Notes: generated by a model from the sequence alone, not told the origin. Shown: positions 12,228-24,000, numbered from the stretch's first letter. The stretch is DNA of 64,000 nucleotides from Sporobolomyces roseus (GCA_016617785.1 JADILM010000004.1:62001-126000); one strand, 5' to 3'. Numbers and translations: made by a program.

Positions 12228-12386
12228 ATCACTGTACAAGAGAGAGCTTTGAAGTAGACAGCTGTGGAGAAGATCTCGAAGGATAGATTGTGAGTGAGGT
12301 GCACAAGTATAGCTAAGAAGGATATGTACTGGTCTCCTACCTTCACAACAGCCTCCAATCCTGCCGGTCCTGTGTACCTCCGCTGT

Positions 12387-12390
<4 letters not shown>

Positions 12391-12421
<31 letters not shown>
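12391..12421. repeat. (GA)15 microsatellite
   Basis: An uninterrupted run of about 15 GA units lies between the GT15 gene and family copy 2. It is the longest pure dinucleotide repeat seen in the window and likely length-polymorphic. Confidence 0.95.
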
Positions 12422-12424
<3 letters not shown>

Positions 12425-12457
12425 CTTCTGCTTTGCCCACTTTCGCACACCTTGTAA

Positions 12458-12490
12458 CCCTTCTTCGGCTCGAGCCCTTCTTCGGCTCGA
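12458..12490. repeat. Short tandem duplication, 16 bp x 2
   Basis: The 16-mer CCCTTCTTCGGCTCGA occurs at 12458-12473 and 12475-12490, one base apart, about 170 bp upstream of family copy 2. It could be a duplicated regulatory word or replication slippage. Confidence 0.8.
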
Positions 12491-12658
12491 AGCTTCCGAT
12501 TGAGGTCTGTGTAGCACCACATGGTGTGCTGAGACCGCCACGAGTAAATTGGGCGGAAGTCCGTGAAAAAGCGCGGACTTTCTGTAACCGGTCCTCTTCC
12601 CTTGCGTGCTTACCGCCTGTCTCCCTTCTTTCTTTTACCTCACACACTTCAGAGAATC

Positions 12659-13592
12659 ATGTCTGATAGCTCACAGATCGTCAACGAGACCCCTTTCGCA
12701 ACTCTCAACCTCCTAAAGGCAGTCAAGTGGCCTAAATTGCCTCGACGACATGAATACCAGGGAGACGTCGTCGGTCCTGACTCCTGGATGAGACCCGCAT
12801 CCCTCGAGATTTACTATCATCTTGAAAAGCTGGCGCAGACGGAGTGGTATACAAGCGAGAATGTTAAGAAAAAGCGCTTTCCAGCGAAGGAGCTTGGAGA
12901 GTTGCAGTCGGACCTGCGGGAGCTGAAGGGTCAATACACCTCTATTGCTCAAGTTGTAGGTTTCTTTCCATGCTTTCCTTATTCTCCTTGTTCCGAGCCT
13001 CGACAAAATGACCTACTGACGACAAGCTCTTGCAGCCTTTTCTCGACAACATCAACATCGGAGAGTGCGACGAGATAATCGCCATACTCGTTCAGCTTCC
13101 TACTTTTGTGACTCAGCCTAAACCCTGCGCTAGAGCTATGGTGAGTTCAGAGATTCCCGATCGTGCTCATCGCAACGCCTCGGGGGTTATGTCCTGTATG
13201 AAGCTGATCCATTGACACTGTAGGTGAGACTCAAAATTGATAATCTCGGAATGCGACTGTACAGGCGAGTGACTCCAACTGAAGGTACCGTAGAAGGGTT
13301 CCTCGAGTTCGCGAAGACAACGAAATGGGAAACTTTACGGGATTTCCTCGTGAACGGCCTCACTTTCGAATGGAACGACAAGCCTTCTACAGAACAGTTC
13401 AGCATCCTAAGGGACCTATTGATGCTTCCATTCCAACCAGTAGACGAGGAACACGATGTTGTGACGCTGTGGCGAAGGATTGAAGATGAGGTAAAAGGTG
13501 TCGTTCGTTTTTCCCGAAACTTCGAAGAAGTGAACGGGTCTGTGGCAGACCCAAAAATCCGCAAGGAACCAGGGCTGCTTTTCCGAACGTGA
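12659..13592 (+). CDS. Unrecognised three-exon family, copy 2 (intact)
   Basis: Function unknown; the clearest intact member on the plus strand. Exons 12659-12955 (99 codons), 13036-13140 (35 codons) and 13224-13592 give 256 residues. Both introns are phase 0 and end at the same protein positions as in the other copies (...AQV|PFLDN and ...ARAM|VRLKID). Exon 1 carries FPAKELGELQSDL. Exon 3 carries the signature W-x3-R-x-[YF]-L-x7-W near residue 169, then LWRRIEDEV near the end. No signal peptide, membrane segment or Cys/His cluster is visible. The composition suggests a soluble, mainly helical, charged protein. I know no matching domain family. Repeats in the promoter are listed separately. 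Confidence 0.75.
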
Positions 13593-14189
13593 TACTGATT
13601 AACCCCAGAATTTCGAAGTTCAGCGGTCTGAGCATAGAGAACAAAGGGATTTGACCTTCCGTTTTCCCTCGTGAGCGCGCAACCGTTGACTGGCAGTCAT
13701 CTAGCGAATCGCTTGCCTGAAGACATGGACAGCGGTTTTAACAAGACACGAGTTCAGCTTGCAATGGTGTTTGTGAAGCAACGAAAGGAGCAGATCCCTC
13801 GCAATTCTTGCCGACAGTGATCTGCGGGAGAAGCTCAGAAAGTAGTTGCATTTTCTGTCAGCGAAGAACGGCATGTGCAATCTGTGCGACGGAAAAAAAT
13901 GAGCTTTTTGACCTCTCGATCAAAAAGGTCGAAAACTCCCGCTTGAAGCGAGGCCGGAATCGCTTTCGATACACGCTGGTCTTCTGTCCTGATCTTCTGT
14001 TTGTTGATATCAGATCTGGCTCGCTCCACCTGACTGAGCGGTGTCGAGCTTGCAAGAGCCGGCTCGCGATTCAAATGTTGACTCGTCCTATCGTCCTCAA
14101 TGTCAAGTACATAGCCTAATTCTTCTCTGGCTCACCCAAGCCGGTAGAAGCAGCAGATAGAAGCTCTGTGACAGTCTGTAAGAGGAGCT

Positions 14190-14330
14190 GCAGCTCGAAT
14201 CCAAGTGCGGTCTTCAGCCGAACTCTTCTTTCGAAAGCGACCATCCTTCAAGATGGGCACAACCTTTCGCTATCTCGCTCATTCAAGTTGAAAACAGGAG
14301 CTTTGATCACGCGCCACTTTAGCTACTGCA
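14190..14330 (+). pseudogene. Possible relic related to 17470-17560 and 47230-47330
   Basis: In one plus frame this reads ...VFSRTLLSKATILQDGHNLSLSRS. The start resembles VCSRTLAFKNL at about 17499, and the end resembles LLKCGHNFRSSL at about 47280. Similarity is visible in the DNA as well (GTCTxTAGCCGAACTCT; GGxCACAACyTTCGCT). All three are broken by stops or frame changes. The underlying protein is not recognised; a decayed multi-copy family, possibly F-box/LRR-like, is a guess. Confidence 0.3.
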
Positions 14331-15761
14331 GACAGGAGTGACCACAGGTGCGGAACCCGATGAGAAGTCAGAAAGTCACCTTTTCTGGATGAGGTATAGC
14401 TGACATTTCCAGACTGACGCGAGTGCAAAATAGACTGAGTAAAATCCTCCCCTACCGCCGCCTGAAGTAGAGAGAGAGGTGACTGCGGATTGGCCAGACT
14501 AGCGCAAAGGTAGGGAAACAGCTGAAAATACGAAAAGTTCATCTTCGAAGCTCCCACCAACTAGCTTGAGAAACAGTAAACAAGAGTTTCAGCTCTTTGG
14601 CGTGTGTGAGTGGGCTTTTCTGTCAGAGAAGGGAGGGAAGCTAGTTGCGAAAGGAAGCGAAAGCGAAAGTAGGAGTAGAGGGAAAGCGGTCAAAGAACCA
14701 TGCAAACCGAATGGGAATGCTGTCTTCCAGCGAATAGATGGTTGTACTCTGGTTGTGATTGTCTCTCCAGAGTGAAAAGGAAAGAGATAGCAGCTTTGAG
14801 CGAGAGGACTTGGTCAGTGAAAGCGACGGAAAGCTAAAAGTTGCGAGAGTCGGAAACCGGTTTCTACAGCAGAATGTTCAAACAGAGAACAGACGAGACT
14901 AGTACTGTTGGATAGAACTTGTCAAACAGAGCTAGACAGACTGTCTCTTGAGTAGCTGTGAGTGAAGACGTCAGTCGTCGCAAGATCTCGTTCATTGCGA
15001 AATTTTGAACGAGAACCTTGTTCTTGGGAATCCCCGAGACGTTCTGGTACCATCGTGATCGCCTTGAATAGTTTCACTAATGAAGTGCACTTTATATCGA
15101 TGTAGGACATCATTGTTGAGGTGAGAAGGGACGAAAATGCGAAAAGTTGCGAAAAACGAGTGCGCGCTCAAAGGAGAGGGGTGTGCCTTTTACAGACGAC
15201 GGGGGACTGGTCGACGACATATCACACCACATCTGCCGGTCTCGAAGTTGACAGCAGAGATGGTCGTCGAGATGAAAGTTGCGAAAAGGACGAGAAAGGG
15301 AGGAAACGAGTCACACGAAATGCTCAAGTTTGGCTCAGATCGTAGAGAATACTCTACTTAGTACTACCGCAGGTTCAACACGCTTTGGAAGGAGGTAGAT
15401 CCCTCTCAATTGAATCAATCAACTCGCTCTCTTTCGAAACGCTTCTCCTGCTCGCTGTCAACCACCTCGGATACCTCAACTGCAAGCTTTGGATATCGGC
15501 AACTGGTACAGGATATGATGGAGCGCGAGGGAAGGACTCCAGCAGATGAGAGGGAAAAGAATAAACTAGTGAAAGATGAAAGTTTTTGGTACGTGTCCAA
15601 TCCTCTCTGAGACTGCGGGAAGCGGAGGGGGTAATGCGAGGGTACAGAGAGTACTAGCGGAAAGTGTAGGAGCGAGCGCTGACTCGTCTATCGGCTTGTA
15701 TAGGTAGAAATGTTGAAACCTCGCTAAAGTTGCTCCGATCAACTTCTTCTTTCCGCTGCTT

Positions 15762-16720
15762 TGGAATGCTTGGGATATCGGGAATAGAATGGGAGATCGT
15801 AGAGTGCAAGCGGCGTCTCAATCAGACCGAAGCTAAGAGAGGAATTGCTGTAAGTTTCCTCTTCTCCTCTCAAAATGCCTCTGATGGATCCCTAAACGAG
15901 CTAATCTTGCCTCCTTTCTGATGTCAACAGTAGTAGAATACTCTCTGCGTCTCTCTCCCCCGGTAACAGCGGTATCGACCCTCTTTCAGTCCCTCTTTCC
16001 CACCAACTTTACTTTCTTCTCTGCAACAATCTCCCACAAACCTCCCTCTGACAATTATCTGGCTATCTGGGGTGATGGGAACAATCTTGGAGTGATGGGA
16101 GACGGCGTAGAAGGCTACTACAACGGAAGGTGACCCTGGTTCGCTTCTTTACAGCTCGAAGCTCGATCACCTCGGCAAACTCTCTCGCGCAAACTTGTTC
16201 ATTTCGGCTGCTTTGGGCCGCTTCGGGATTTGGGAATGGGACGAGGGATCGGACAGTAAGAATGCTAGCTTGCTTCGGGTGGAAGTGATGGAGAAATTGA
16301 GGTGAGTTTCCCCTTTTCCTCTCAAAATGCCTCTGTTTGATCCCTGAACAAGCTAATCTCTTTGCTTCTTGGCTGTCAACAGTAGTAGAATAACTTCTAC
16401 GTCTCCCTCACCGAGTATCAGCACTATCAAGTCAGGTTTACTCACTCAATCTCACCAACTCTTGTTTCCTTCCCCCCTCAACTCCTTACCAATCTCCTTC
16501 TAATCGGCTCTGGAATGCTGAGAGTAGGGTGGTACTGCAGAGTGCAAAGAGCGACTCAAACCGAGGTCAAGGAGAGGAGGAATCACTGTGAATTCCCTTC
16601 TTCTCTCTGAACATGCCTCTGATTGATCTGTAAACAAGCTAATCTCGCATTTACTAAACAAGCTAATCTCAACTCCTCTTGGATGTGAACAGTAGTCGAG
16701 TCTTCTCTACGCTCTCCTTG
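15762..16720 (+). repeat. Degenerate tandem array with intron-like modules (3 units)
   Basis: Three diverged units each contain a GGAATG-rich segment, then a GT...AG block: 15850-15931, 16302-16382 and 16588-16692. Each block holds an ATGCCTCTG word, a GATCyxTxAAC word and AAGCTAATCT (CGAGCTAATCT in unit 1), and ends yGTxAACAG followed by TAGTmGA. Splice-like ends in all three suggest that an exon-intron-exon segment of a former gene was duplicated. A weaker fourth piece may start near 15480 (GCTTTGGATATCGG). No continuous reading frame survives. Confidence 0.55.
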
Positions 16721-17248
16721 CTCGATCTCATCCATATCAGTCTACTTCTATCGCTCAATCACCACCAAATCAAATTTCTTCTTCCCGCCGATCTCCCTCA
16801 AATTCTCCTCGACTCAGCTCGTCTTCCTCCTCTTTCCTTCAGGTACCTGACACATGCAGAGGGTACTTTCAGCAGATTTTTGTCAACGAGAGTGGAAAGA
16901 GGGAAGAGCAAATGGAGAATTTGATCAGATTCATCAAGATCAAATGATCAATGCGAAACCTTGGAAATCGCTCCTCTCACTTCCTCCTCGATCCCTTCAG
17001 TGTTTGTCCTCTCACCACATCCATCTGCCGCTCTTCATCACCTCGGCACGACTCTTCGTTTCCCCGTCTCTTTCCAAACTACGCCGACTATCCCGCTCAG
17101 ACTCGATCAGTGCGTTTTTTAGAGTCGTACAATGTCCTTGGTAGAGCGACAAATCGAGATTCAGCAAACATTGAACAGTCGAAATTTGAGAATTCGACTC
17201 GGTTGCGAGAAAACTGAGAAAAGTCAGAGGTAGGTCAGTGCAAGTTGA

Positions 17249-17720
17249 ATCCGCTGTCTGAGCTGCTTAGGCTCTTTGGCAGCTTGACTATTCTATCGCT
17301 CGGTGACTGACAGCTCGGGACCAGAATCAGAGAGCTCGGGCGCAAGGCAACTTTTAACGAGGTCTGCGAGATTGGAGCCTCCGATGCCCTCGCTCACACT
17401 GATGGGCACCATCGTCGAAGAGGTACCGTGTCACAGGACCAACTCGCTCAAGTTTGTTCCGACGTCGAGCTTCTGGGGTTCTGACAAGGAGAGCAAGGTC
17501 TGTAGCCGAACTCTCGCTTTCAAAAACCTCCACCGATTCGAGCACACAACGTCGCTTCTGTCCGCTCTCCTACTATACTCCGGAAGTGAGAATATAGCAA
17601 GACTATTGCTGAGCGGTTTGAGGTCGAAGTGTCAGAAACTGACAAAGAAACTGTCAGAAGAGGGCAGAAATGGGCAAACCCCTGCAGGGCAAAAGAGGTC
17701 AGAAGCTCTGGTTTTTTGAC
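17249..17720 (+). pseudogene. Possible leucine-rich relic
   Basis: Frames here read as broken pieces such as LSELLRLFGSLTILSLGD, in the style of leucine-rich repeats of fungal F-box proteins. The VCSRTLAFKNL word shared with 14.2 kb follows. Frequent stops and frame changes make it non-coding now. The F-box/LRR idea rests on appearance only. Confidence 0.25.
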
Positions 17721-18329
17721 GGTTCTCCCCCAGTTGTCGAGAGGTGATCTACAGGAGGCAAGCAAACAGATGAGAAAAGATATGGTACCGACAGGTTCAG
17801 GCTGGAAAGTTGCAAAATACTCGAAGAGATGCTGCTCGATGAGTTTGATTTCAGCGCAAACGATCTGAAACTCTGGCCACGCGCTCCCTCTTCTTGCTGT
17901 GAAATACAGCTTGTTGTCTGAAGAGTCTCAACAGACGAGGCTCACCATCAACGAGGGTAGCTAATATGAACGGCGCACGAAGCTGTGCAAAGCCAAAAGT
18001 AGACACTTCCGATTGGAACTCGTTTGGGAGGTTCTGGGATCGACTTGAGCTAACCAGACGCAGCCAAGGGTCGGAACAAGGTCAATGAGCAAGTGACAGT
18101 CTCGAGATTGAAAGTTCTGACATGCGCCTGGAATCGATCCGATTCGCTTCAACATTCCAACCTTTCGACGATCACACTCAAGCTTGGGCGATACATTCTC
18201 AAAGGTTGCACATTGTCCGCCGTGTAACAACGGATTGAGATTGGTCAAAAGTCGAGCAAGGGTGAGAAGTTTCGGGACCTGCCGCGAAGTCGGCCCTACC
18301 CCTCTCATTTCAATCTGTTCTCAACGCTC

Positions 18330-18845
18330 AGTCGAATCGTGTTACTGACTGTCCCAATTGCAGGGACGTCCCTCTCAGCTACCTTGGCTCTCGAAGGTCC
18401 TTCGTCAATATTCCAACAAAGAAAACAAACCGTTTCCCTCGTTGCTCGAGTTCGGACCTGTAAGCGATCCTCGACTCGTAGGAAGATCTGCAACTGCAGT
18501 GTCCTGATGCTCACAAGGTATACTTGTCTTCTCTACGGCCTTAGAATGCTCATCGCGCTGCTGCCCCTTCGTCTTCAACTCTCGCACCTCCAGCTTTCGA
18601 AGGTCGACGAACCCGGTCGAAAACTCGTGCTGAAAAAAGCCACGCTCGCAGCGCCGAGAGGTCTCGTTCGCCTAGTCAACGCGAGGGATCGTATCGAACT
18701 CGCACCCCGACTCCTGAGCTCTCATTTCGCAAGCGAGGCATTTACGGATATAGATCTTGAAACAGTTCTCTTCGAATCTGCTCTATCTTCTCCTCTCAGC
18801 CTCTCTACTCAATTTCCCGATCACTCCGTTTTGATCAAGCTGTAG
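18330..18845 (+). pseudogene. Possible relic with FTDIDLE word
   Basis: An open frame of 168 codons (18339-18845) contains ASEAFTDIDLE. The 21-nt core TTTACGGATATAGATCTTGAA recurs exactly at 36128-36148 on the minus strand, where it encodes ASEWFTDIDLE. The flanking CGCAAGCGA is shared too. Two copies of such a coding word point to a repeated gene or element. No domain could be named; the phrase is reminiscent of the segment following an F-box, but that is weak. Confidence 0.3.
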
Positions 18846-19208
18846 TGCTACACTTGATCTCGTCTTCCTCTTTCTACTTTTAGTCCCTCGATCTTTCACA
18901 CTCTGTTTCTGCAATTGCTCTTACCTGACTTGCCTTTGTCAGCTTCATCACTCTCTGGCTCTCATGTCAAGAGGTCTCTGATAAGAAGCATCTATCTGCC
19001 CAAACTCGAGATTCGTGGAGCGTTGGGCTCGCGGAAACCGAGCATCTGTTCAGTCTCTCAACCACGCTAACTGGTCAGAAGTAGCAGGTACTCATATAAG
19101 TCTTGCAAAGAGGGTATGGAGCGTACAAAAGAAACTGGGTGAGAGCTCCGAACGAAACGGTAAGAACTCGAAACGAAACCCTCACACCCTTCCTCAATTC
19201 CTCCTCAT

Positions 19209-20717
19209 TCAATCCTCAACGACAACTCTCACTCCTTCTTCATACAATCCCACCACGATCATCCACCTCTTCGTATTCCCTTCAACCTCGTTCTTTCCCA
19301 CAATCGCTGTCGAACTCGATCCGAACCCCTCTTTTCCTCTACCACTACTCCTAAACAGGTCCTTCCACTCTTCCTTGCTAGAGAGAGGTGGATGAGGGAT
19401 GGAGACGGACCAACTCATTCCCCTTGATTCGAGCCAATCGAAAGACCACCTTTTTGCAAATGTGTTGAGAGGGGCGATGAGAAGGGAGGGGAGAAAAGAG
19501 AGGTGTTGGAGAAGCGGGAGCAGGGTGAGAGGTTTACGATGAGCGGTAGAGAGGAGGGAAGGAAACGATGGATGACCAGTAGCGATCAGAATGAAAGAAT
19601 CGTCGAACGAGATCTGGGAGGAAGTGTGTTTCGGTTTTTTGACTCGGTTCGAAGGGCCGAAGATATCTCGAGAAGCGATGGACAGGTTGTCGACTAGGAA
19701 AGGAAGCTTGATGGTTCTGTACGGCTTGCGAGAGATCTCGTTTGTGTCGAGATTGCGAGAATAGTAATGAACCGAACGAGTTGTAGTTGAAGTTACTACG
19801 AGAGTTTGACCGGATGGAGAGAGTGCGATACCGTTTGCGAATGCTATATTCGAGATAGCTCGAGACACGTTGATTTCGTTCGAGTCGAATGAGAAAGAGA
19901 TGTGATCGACGTAGGAAAGAGGTAGAGCAAAGATTGTTTCGATCGAGTTGAGGAGCTTGTTCGGGCGAGAAGGATTTCGGAGAGTGAAGCGGTGATCGTG
20001 GGAGAGGTAGAAGGAAGTCGGGGAAGAGACAGCGATCGAGTTCGGAGCTCCAGTGAAAGAAGGATGCAAAAGAGTTCGAACGTGTCGAGCTGTACAATCT
20101 GAGTCGTTGCAATTGAGAGTGAAGATTTCGATAGTGGATTCGTTGTCTTGATGATTCGTCGAGAACAGGTAGTCGACGCCGTTCGAGGAGTGAACGTCAA
20201 TTCCTAGAGGATGGAAATCGACTTGATCTTCTTCGAGCCCTTTCCATTCCAACTTGACTCGTTTCGCTAGAGATTCGATAGGGTCGATGAGCCATAACGC
20301 TCCTTTCCCTACCTTTGGGTTGACGAGAGTTCCCATGACAGTATTCCATTCCCATCTAGTCGGATCGCAAGACGCTATTCCTATTTCCCTCCCATCTTGA
20401 AGACGGTACGTGACCGCGTCTTCACAGAAAGCGAGACGATCATAGTAGGGGTTGAAGGAGGAGAGTGGAGCGTGGTAGAGCGTACATAGGGCGAAGAGGG
20501 AAAGGAAGCGTCGGAGGTAAAGTCGGGAGAGGAGAAGGGAAGTGGAAGCTTTTGAAGGTGAAAGGCAAGGTTCGAGTAGAGGTACGTTGAGGGGATGTAG
20601 AGGAGAGAGAGGAGAAGCTACAGTCGAAAAGACAGAGGTCAGTAGAAGCGAAAGTTGGGAAAGTGAGAGAAGCGAGACGAGACTGACTCCGATAGCGATC
20701 GGCTTGCTCACAGCCAT
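19209..20717 (-). CDS. Paraoxonase/arylesterase-like protein (PON family)
   Basis: A single exon of 502 residues. The N-terminus has a hydrophobic anchor or signal (about residues 7-34) and a second hydrophobic stretch near 60-80. The rest matches the six-bladed, calcium-binding PON propeller: FCEDAVTYRLQDG, HPLGIDVHSSNGVDYLF, TIEIFTLN, PNSIAVSSPTSFYLSHDHRF, ANGIALSPSGQTLVV and LVDNLSI. Seen in order are counterparts of the PON1 calcium ligands: the acidic pair (E-D), N in PNSI, N in ANGI and D-N in VDN. PON enzymes hydrolyse lactones and esters; the natural substrate here is unknown. It probably faces the secretory lumen or cell surface. The lack of introns stands out among intron-rich neighbours. 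Confidence 0.8.
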   Translation of the reverse strand: MAVSKPIAIGVSLVSLLSLSQLSLLLTSVFSTVASPLSPLHPLNVPLLEPCLSPSKASTSLLLSRLYLRRFLSLFALCTLYHAPLSSFNPYYDRLAFCEDAVTYRLQDGREIGIASCDPTRWEWNTVMGTLVNPKVGKGALWLIDPIESLAKRVKLEWKGLEEDQVDFHPLGIDVHSSNGVDYLFSTNHQDNESTIEIFTLNCNDSDCTARHVRTLLHPSFTGAPNSIAVSSPTSFYLSHDHRFTLRNPSRPNKLLNSIETIFALPLSYVDHISFSFDSNEINVSRAISNIAFANGIALSPSGQTLVVTSTTTRSVHYYSRNLDTNEISRKPYRTIKLPFLVDNLSIASRDIFGPSNRVKKPKHTSSQISFDDSFILIATGHPSFPSLLSTAHRKPLTLLPLLQHLSFLPSLLIAPLNTFAKRWSFDWLESRGMSWSVSIPHPPLSSKEEWKDLFRSSGRGKEGFGSSSTAIVGKNEVEGNTKRWMIVVGLYEEGVRVVVED

Positions 20718-21049
20718 TCTTCACGATACGGTTTCTGCTATGATGCCCTTCTGCGACTGCTTGATGGAGTCCTCAGATTAAACCGACTAAGCCGGTAAGA
20801 GACTATTCGAATCCTTTCCAGAGACGACGAAGCGAGTCGGCGGTATATCTGCTCTTCAACTCGATGTGCGAACGAGATAGTGAAGCGGGAAAGAGCGCAA
20901 GAGAGTGAGGAGAAGGAGAGAGACCCTTGTGAATTTGATTTTTCGTTGGACTTGTGAAAATTTTCACATGTTTCAGTTGATTCCTCTCTTCTTCCCTTTC
21001 CCACACTTCACAAGTAACTCCGACTTCAAAGACTACTCCAATTTACTGC

Positions 21050-24000
21050 ATGCGATCCGCCTCTTCTACCACTACTACTACAACAGAGATTCAAAGCAAA
21101 TCACCTCGTTCACGCGGTTCAACTACTGTTATTAATTCACCGCCTTCAACTCAACTCAATCACAAACAATCAAACCTGAGTACGAATCAAGATGATGAGG
21201 TGACAGTAGAAGACTTGCTCTATGATGCACAGGTAAGCGCTCACTCTCTTACACTTGATCCGCTTCTTCCCAAATTCTATTTTGCACGTTCGTCATTTTC
21301 CGCATTGACATACTCACTCTGACTCGTATATATAGATGGAGATGATCGCACATAGACACGATAGAGCCATCTACAAACTCGAACAAGCCGTAGAAAGGAA
21401 TAGTTCAGCTGCTTGTGCAACTCTCGCAAAGTAAGTTTGTAACTCTTGTCATTCTCTCCTGATAAGAACGCTGACACTCGAGTATGATATACAGTCTCTA
21501 CTCGAAAGGATACTGCAGACAAGATCTCTCTCACTCTTCGTCTTCAATCTCGCCTCCCTCGACGAGTTCCTTGGCAGCTTCAAGTTCTGTCTCTCCCCCT
21601 TCTCTATCAATGTCGACCACTTCACGACCTCGAATGCCAGCTCGCTCAACCTCCTGGAATTGTCATCAACAACATCAAGGTCACAGATCTCAAGAGTCTA
21701 TCAAAGCGACAGAACTGTATTTGAAGGGATTAGAGATTGAACTGGATAAACCGGTGGAAAGTTACGAAGGGAACAGGAGGAGGGGAAGAAGAAGAATGGA
21801 AGAGATGGAGAGTAGTGAAGAAGATGAGAGGGCCGAAGGGAAATACTGGAATTTACAGAGTGCTTTAGATTTAATCGTAGGAGTGAGTTTTTCTACTCTT
21901 TTCCTTCCTTTTCTTATCGAATTCTCTGCTGAACAAGCCTTGCATTGCGTAGGTTACGGACGCACATCGATTCGGAGTACTACAACCTCCTTCAGCTTCT
22001 GACCTCAACCGCAGCAACAATAGTAATTACTCCAACGACTCTTCCGAATCCCTTTGGGCCCAATCTTCCATCATCTCTTCTCGAGTCCTCTTACACCCTA
22101 CCATATCTCCAATCATCTCTTCAGTCTCTACCCGCCCTTCCACCTCTCCCTCGCAACCTCAATTCCTCTCTCGCTCAACGAGTACCTCTTCCCGCCCATC
22201 AACTCGAACCAGTTCCGTCTCCCGCTCCTACACCCATCCTGCCACTACCCTCCCCGACCAATCGACCCAAACGACTCCTCAAAGGAAACTAAGTTTGACC
22301 ATCGCGATTCACGCACTTTACATTCTCGCATTACAAGCTTTCTCTTCCCCTTCTCCCCCTGCTATCCCTTCGATTCCTACTCCCGACGCTTCACCATTAC
22401 TCATCGATCAAACACCGATAGCTAATTCTCCTTCAATGGATATCCCAACTCCTCAAACTGAATCAGGGAAGAACCTCTCAAGCACTCTCTTCCACCTCAT
22501 CTTGTTATTGGCGGAAGCAGAGGGAGGCATCATTGGAATCAAGGAAGGGGACGAGTTAGTGAATAGAGCTCAGAGGAGGTTGGATGGAATTTGGAATATT
22601 TCGAGGGAAGGAGAGGAGGATTGGAAATTGGTTAAATCTGAGAAGAGTAAACGAGCTAGAGCTGAACGAAAGTCGAGCGAGTTGAGTGTGAATAGTGGTG
22701 GACACGGGAAAGAAAGGAGTGATAGTTCAAATATTACTATTACTCCGGGATCATTCGTTAAGAGGAATTCAAAATTTCATTTCGTTAATGAAGAGGATGA
22801 TGGAAAGGGTTTATCGAAGGACGCTTATCCATCCCCACCCGATACACCACCTCATACAGAGCACGTTTCTACGAAACAACTCGCACCTCTCGACACTGCT
22901 TCATCGGATCAACCCTCTTCCCCCACACCTTACGAACGCTCCCCACCCCTCGCGTCCCCTTTACAACCACGCTACAACCCCGCTTCTCACTCCCAATCCT
23001 CGACTCACCTCTCCACCCAAAACACTACGACAAAACGAAATCATTCTCGACGAACTTCCCTCTCTTCTTTCCGTACCACTTCTTCTTCGATCCTTTCTCG
23101 ATTCAAAGACCCTTCGACTGGATTACTGAGAAGAGTAGAATCCTCCACTTCAGTCTGTACTGTTCCGCCCGACTTCGGTGCTACTCGATTGAGAACCGGT
23201 GATAAAGGGAAAGGGAAAGCTATTGATCCTAGTACACTCGGATTGGGTGGAATGAGGTTCGGGAAAGGAGAGATGGTTGGATTAGGACCTGTCGAGGAAG
23301 AGAGGAAAGTGGGAAAAAGTTGGTTGGGAAGATTCTTTTCGGTTAGTGGATTGACTCCTTTGAGGGAGAGGGAACATTCGAGTGTCAGAGAGAGATTGAG
23401 GGATGCGTTGAAGAGGGATCAGGAAAAGGAATCGCAAGTCGAGTATATCATGGATTGGGGTGATGAAGAGGAACCTACAGAGGACGAGGAGGAGGAGGAC
23501 CAACCAATCGAAACTACTCAACCTTCTTCTTCTTCCTCTTCACCTGAACCTGAACTTCGACGTACTTCCCCTTCTCCCTCACCTACTCCCGCTCTCTCCC
23601 CGACTACTACCGCGAGACCCCCAAACCCTCGCCGACAATCCTCTCAGAAATCCCTCCGCTCTCCGCGATCAAAACGATCCTTTGTTCTAGGTGACCCAAC
23701 TACCGCTTCCCCTTCTCCCTCCTCCACCGACTCCCTCGTACCCCCATCACCTTCCTCTCAATCCTCTCGACATCGCCGCCATCCCTCTTCTTCTTCTTCC
23801 TCTCAATTCCTCTCCCCTCTCTCAGCAACGAAACCCAAAAAACCAGTCTCTATCGATCCACTCCTCCTCGAATTGGAGAGAAGTTCGAGAGTAGGAGTGA
23901 GAACGGTTTGCCAGAGTTGTAAGAAGAAAGGATTGAATTTCCCTGCGTGTAGGAAATGTGGCAAGAATTATTGTAGTAGGAATTGTAGGATGGATGGGAA

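Larger units (their letters stand above)
13593..19208. other. 5.6-kb gene-poor, repeat- and relic-rich region
   Basis: No intact gene could be assembled. Both strands hold only short broken reading frames with odd composition. Inside are a degenerate tandem array with intron-like modules (15762-16720) and possible relics of multi-copy protein genes (about 14190-14330, 17249-17720 and 18330-18845), described separately. The stretch 13808-14119 is open but matches nothing I recognise. This is the most disordered part of the window and behaves like an accessory or subtelomere-like island next to family copy 2. Confidence 0.6.

Noticed and set aside
15361..15385. Sequence CTACCGCAGGTTCAAC, reminiscent of the 18S rRNA 3' end
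   Set aside because: The flanks do not match rRNA on either side; a short chance match.
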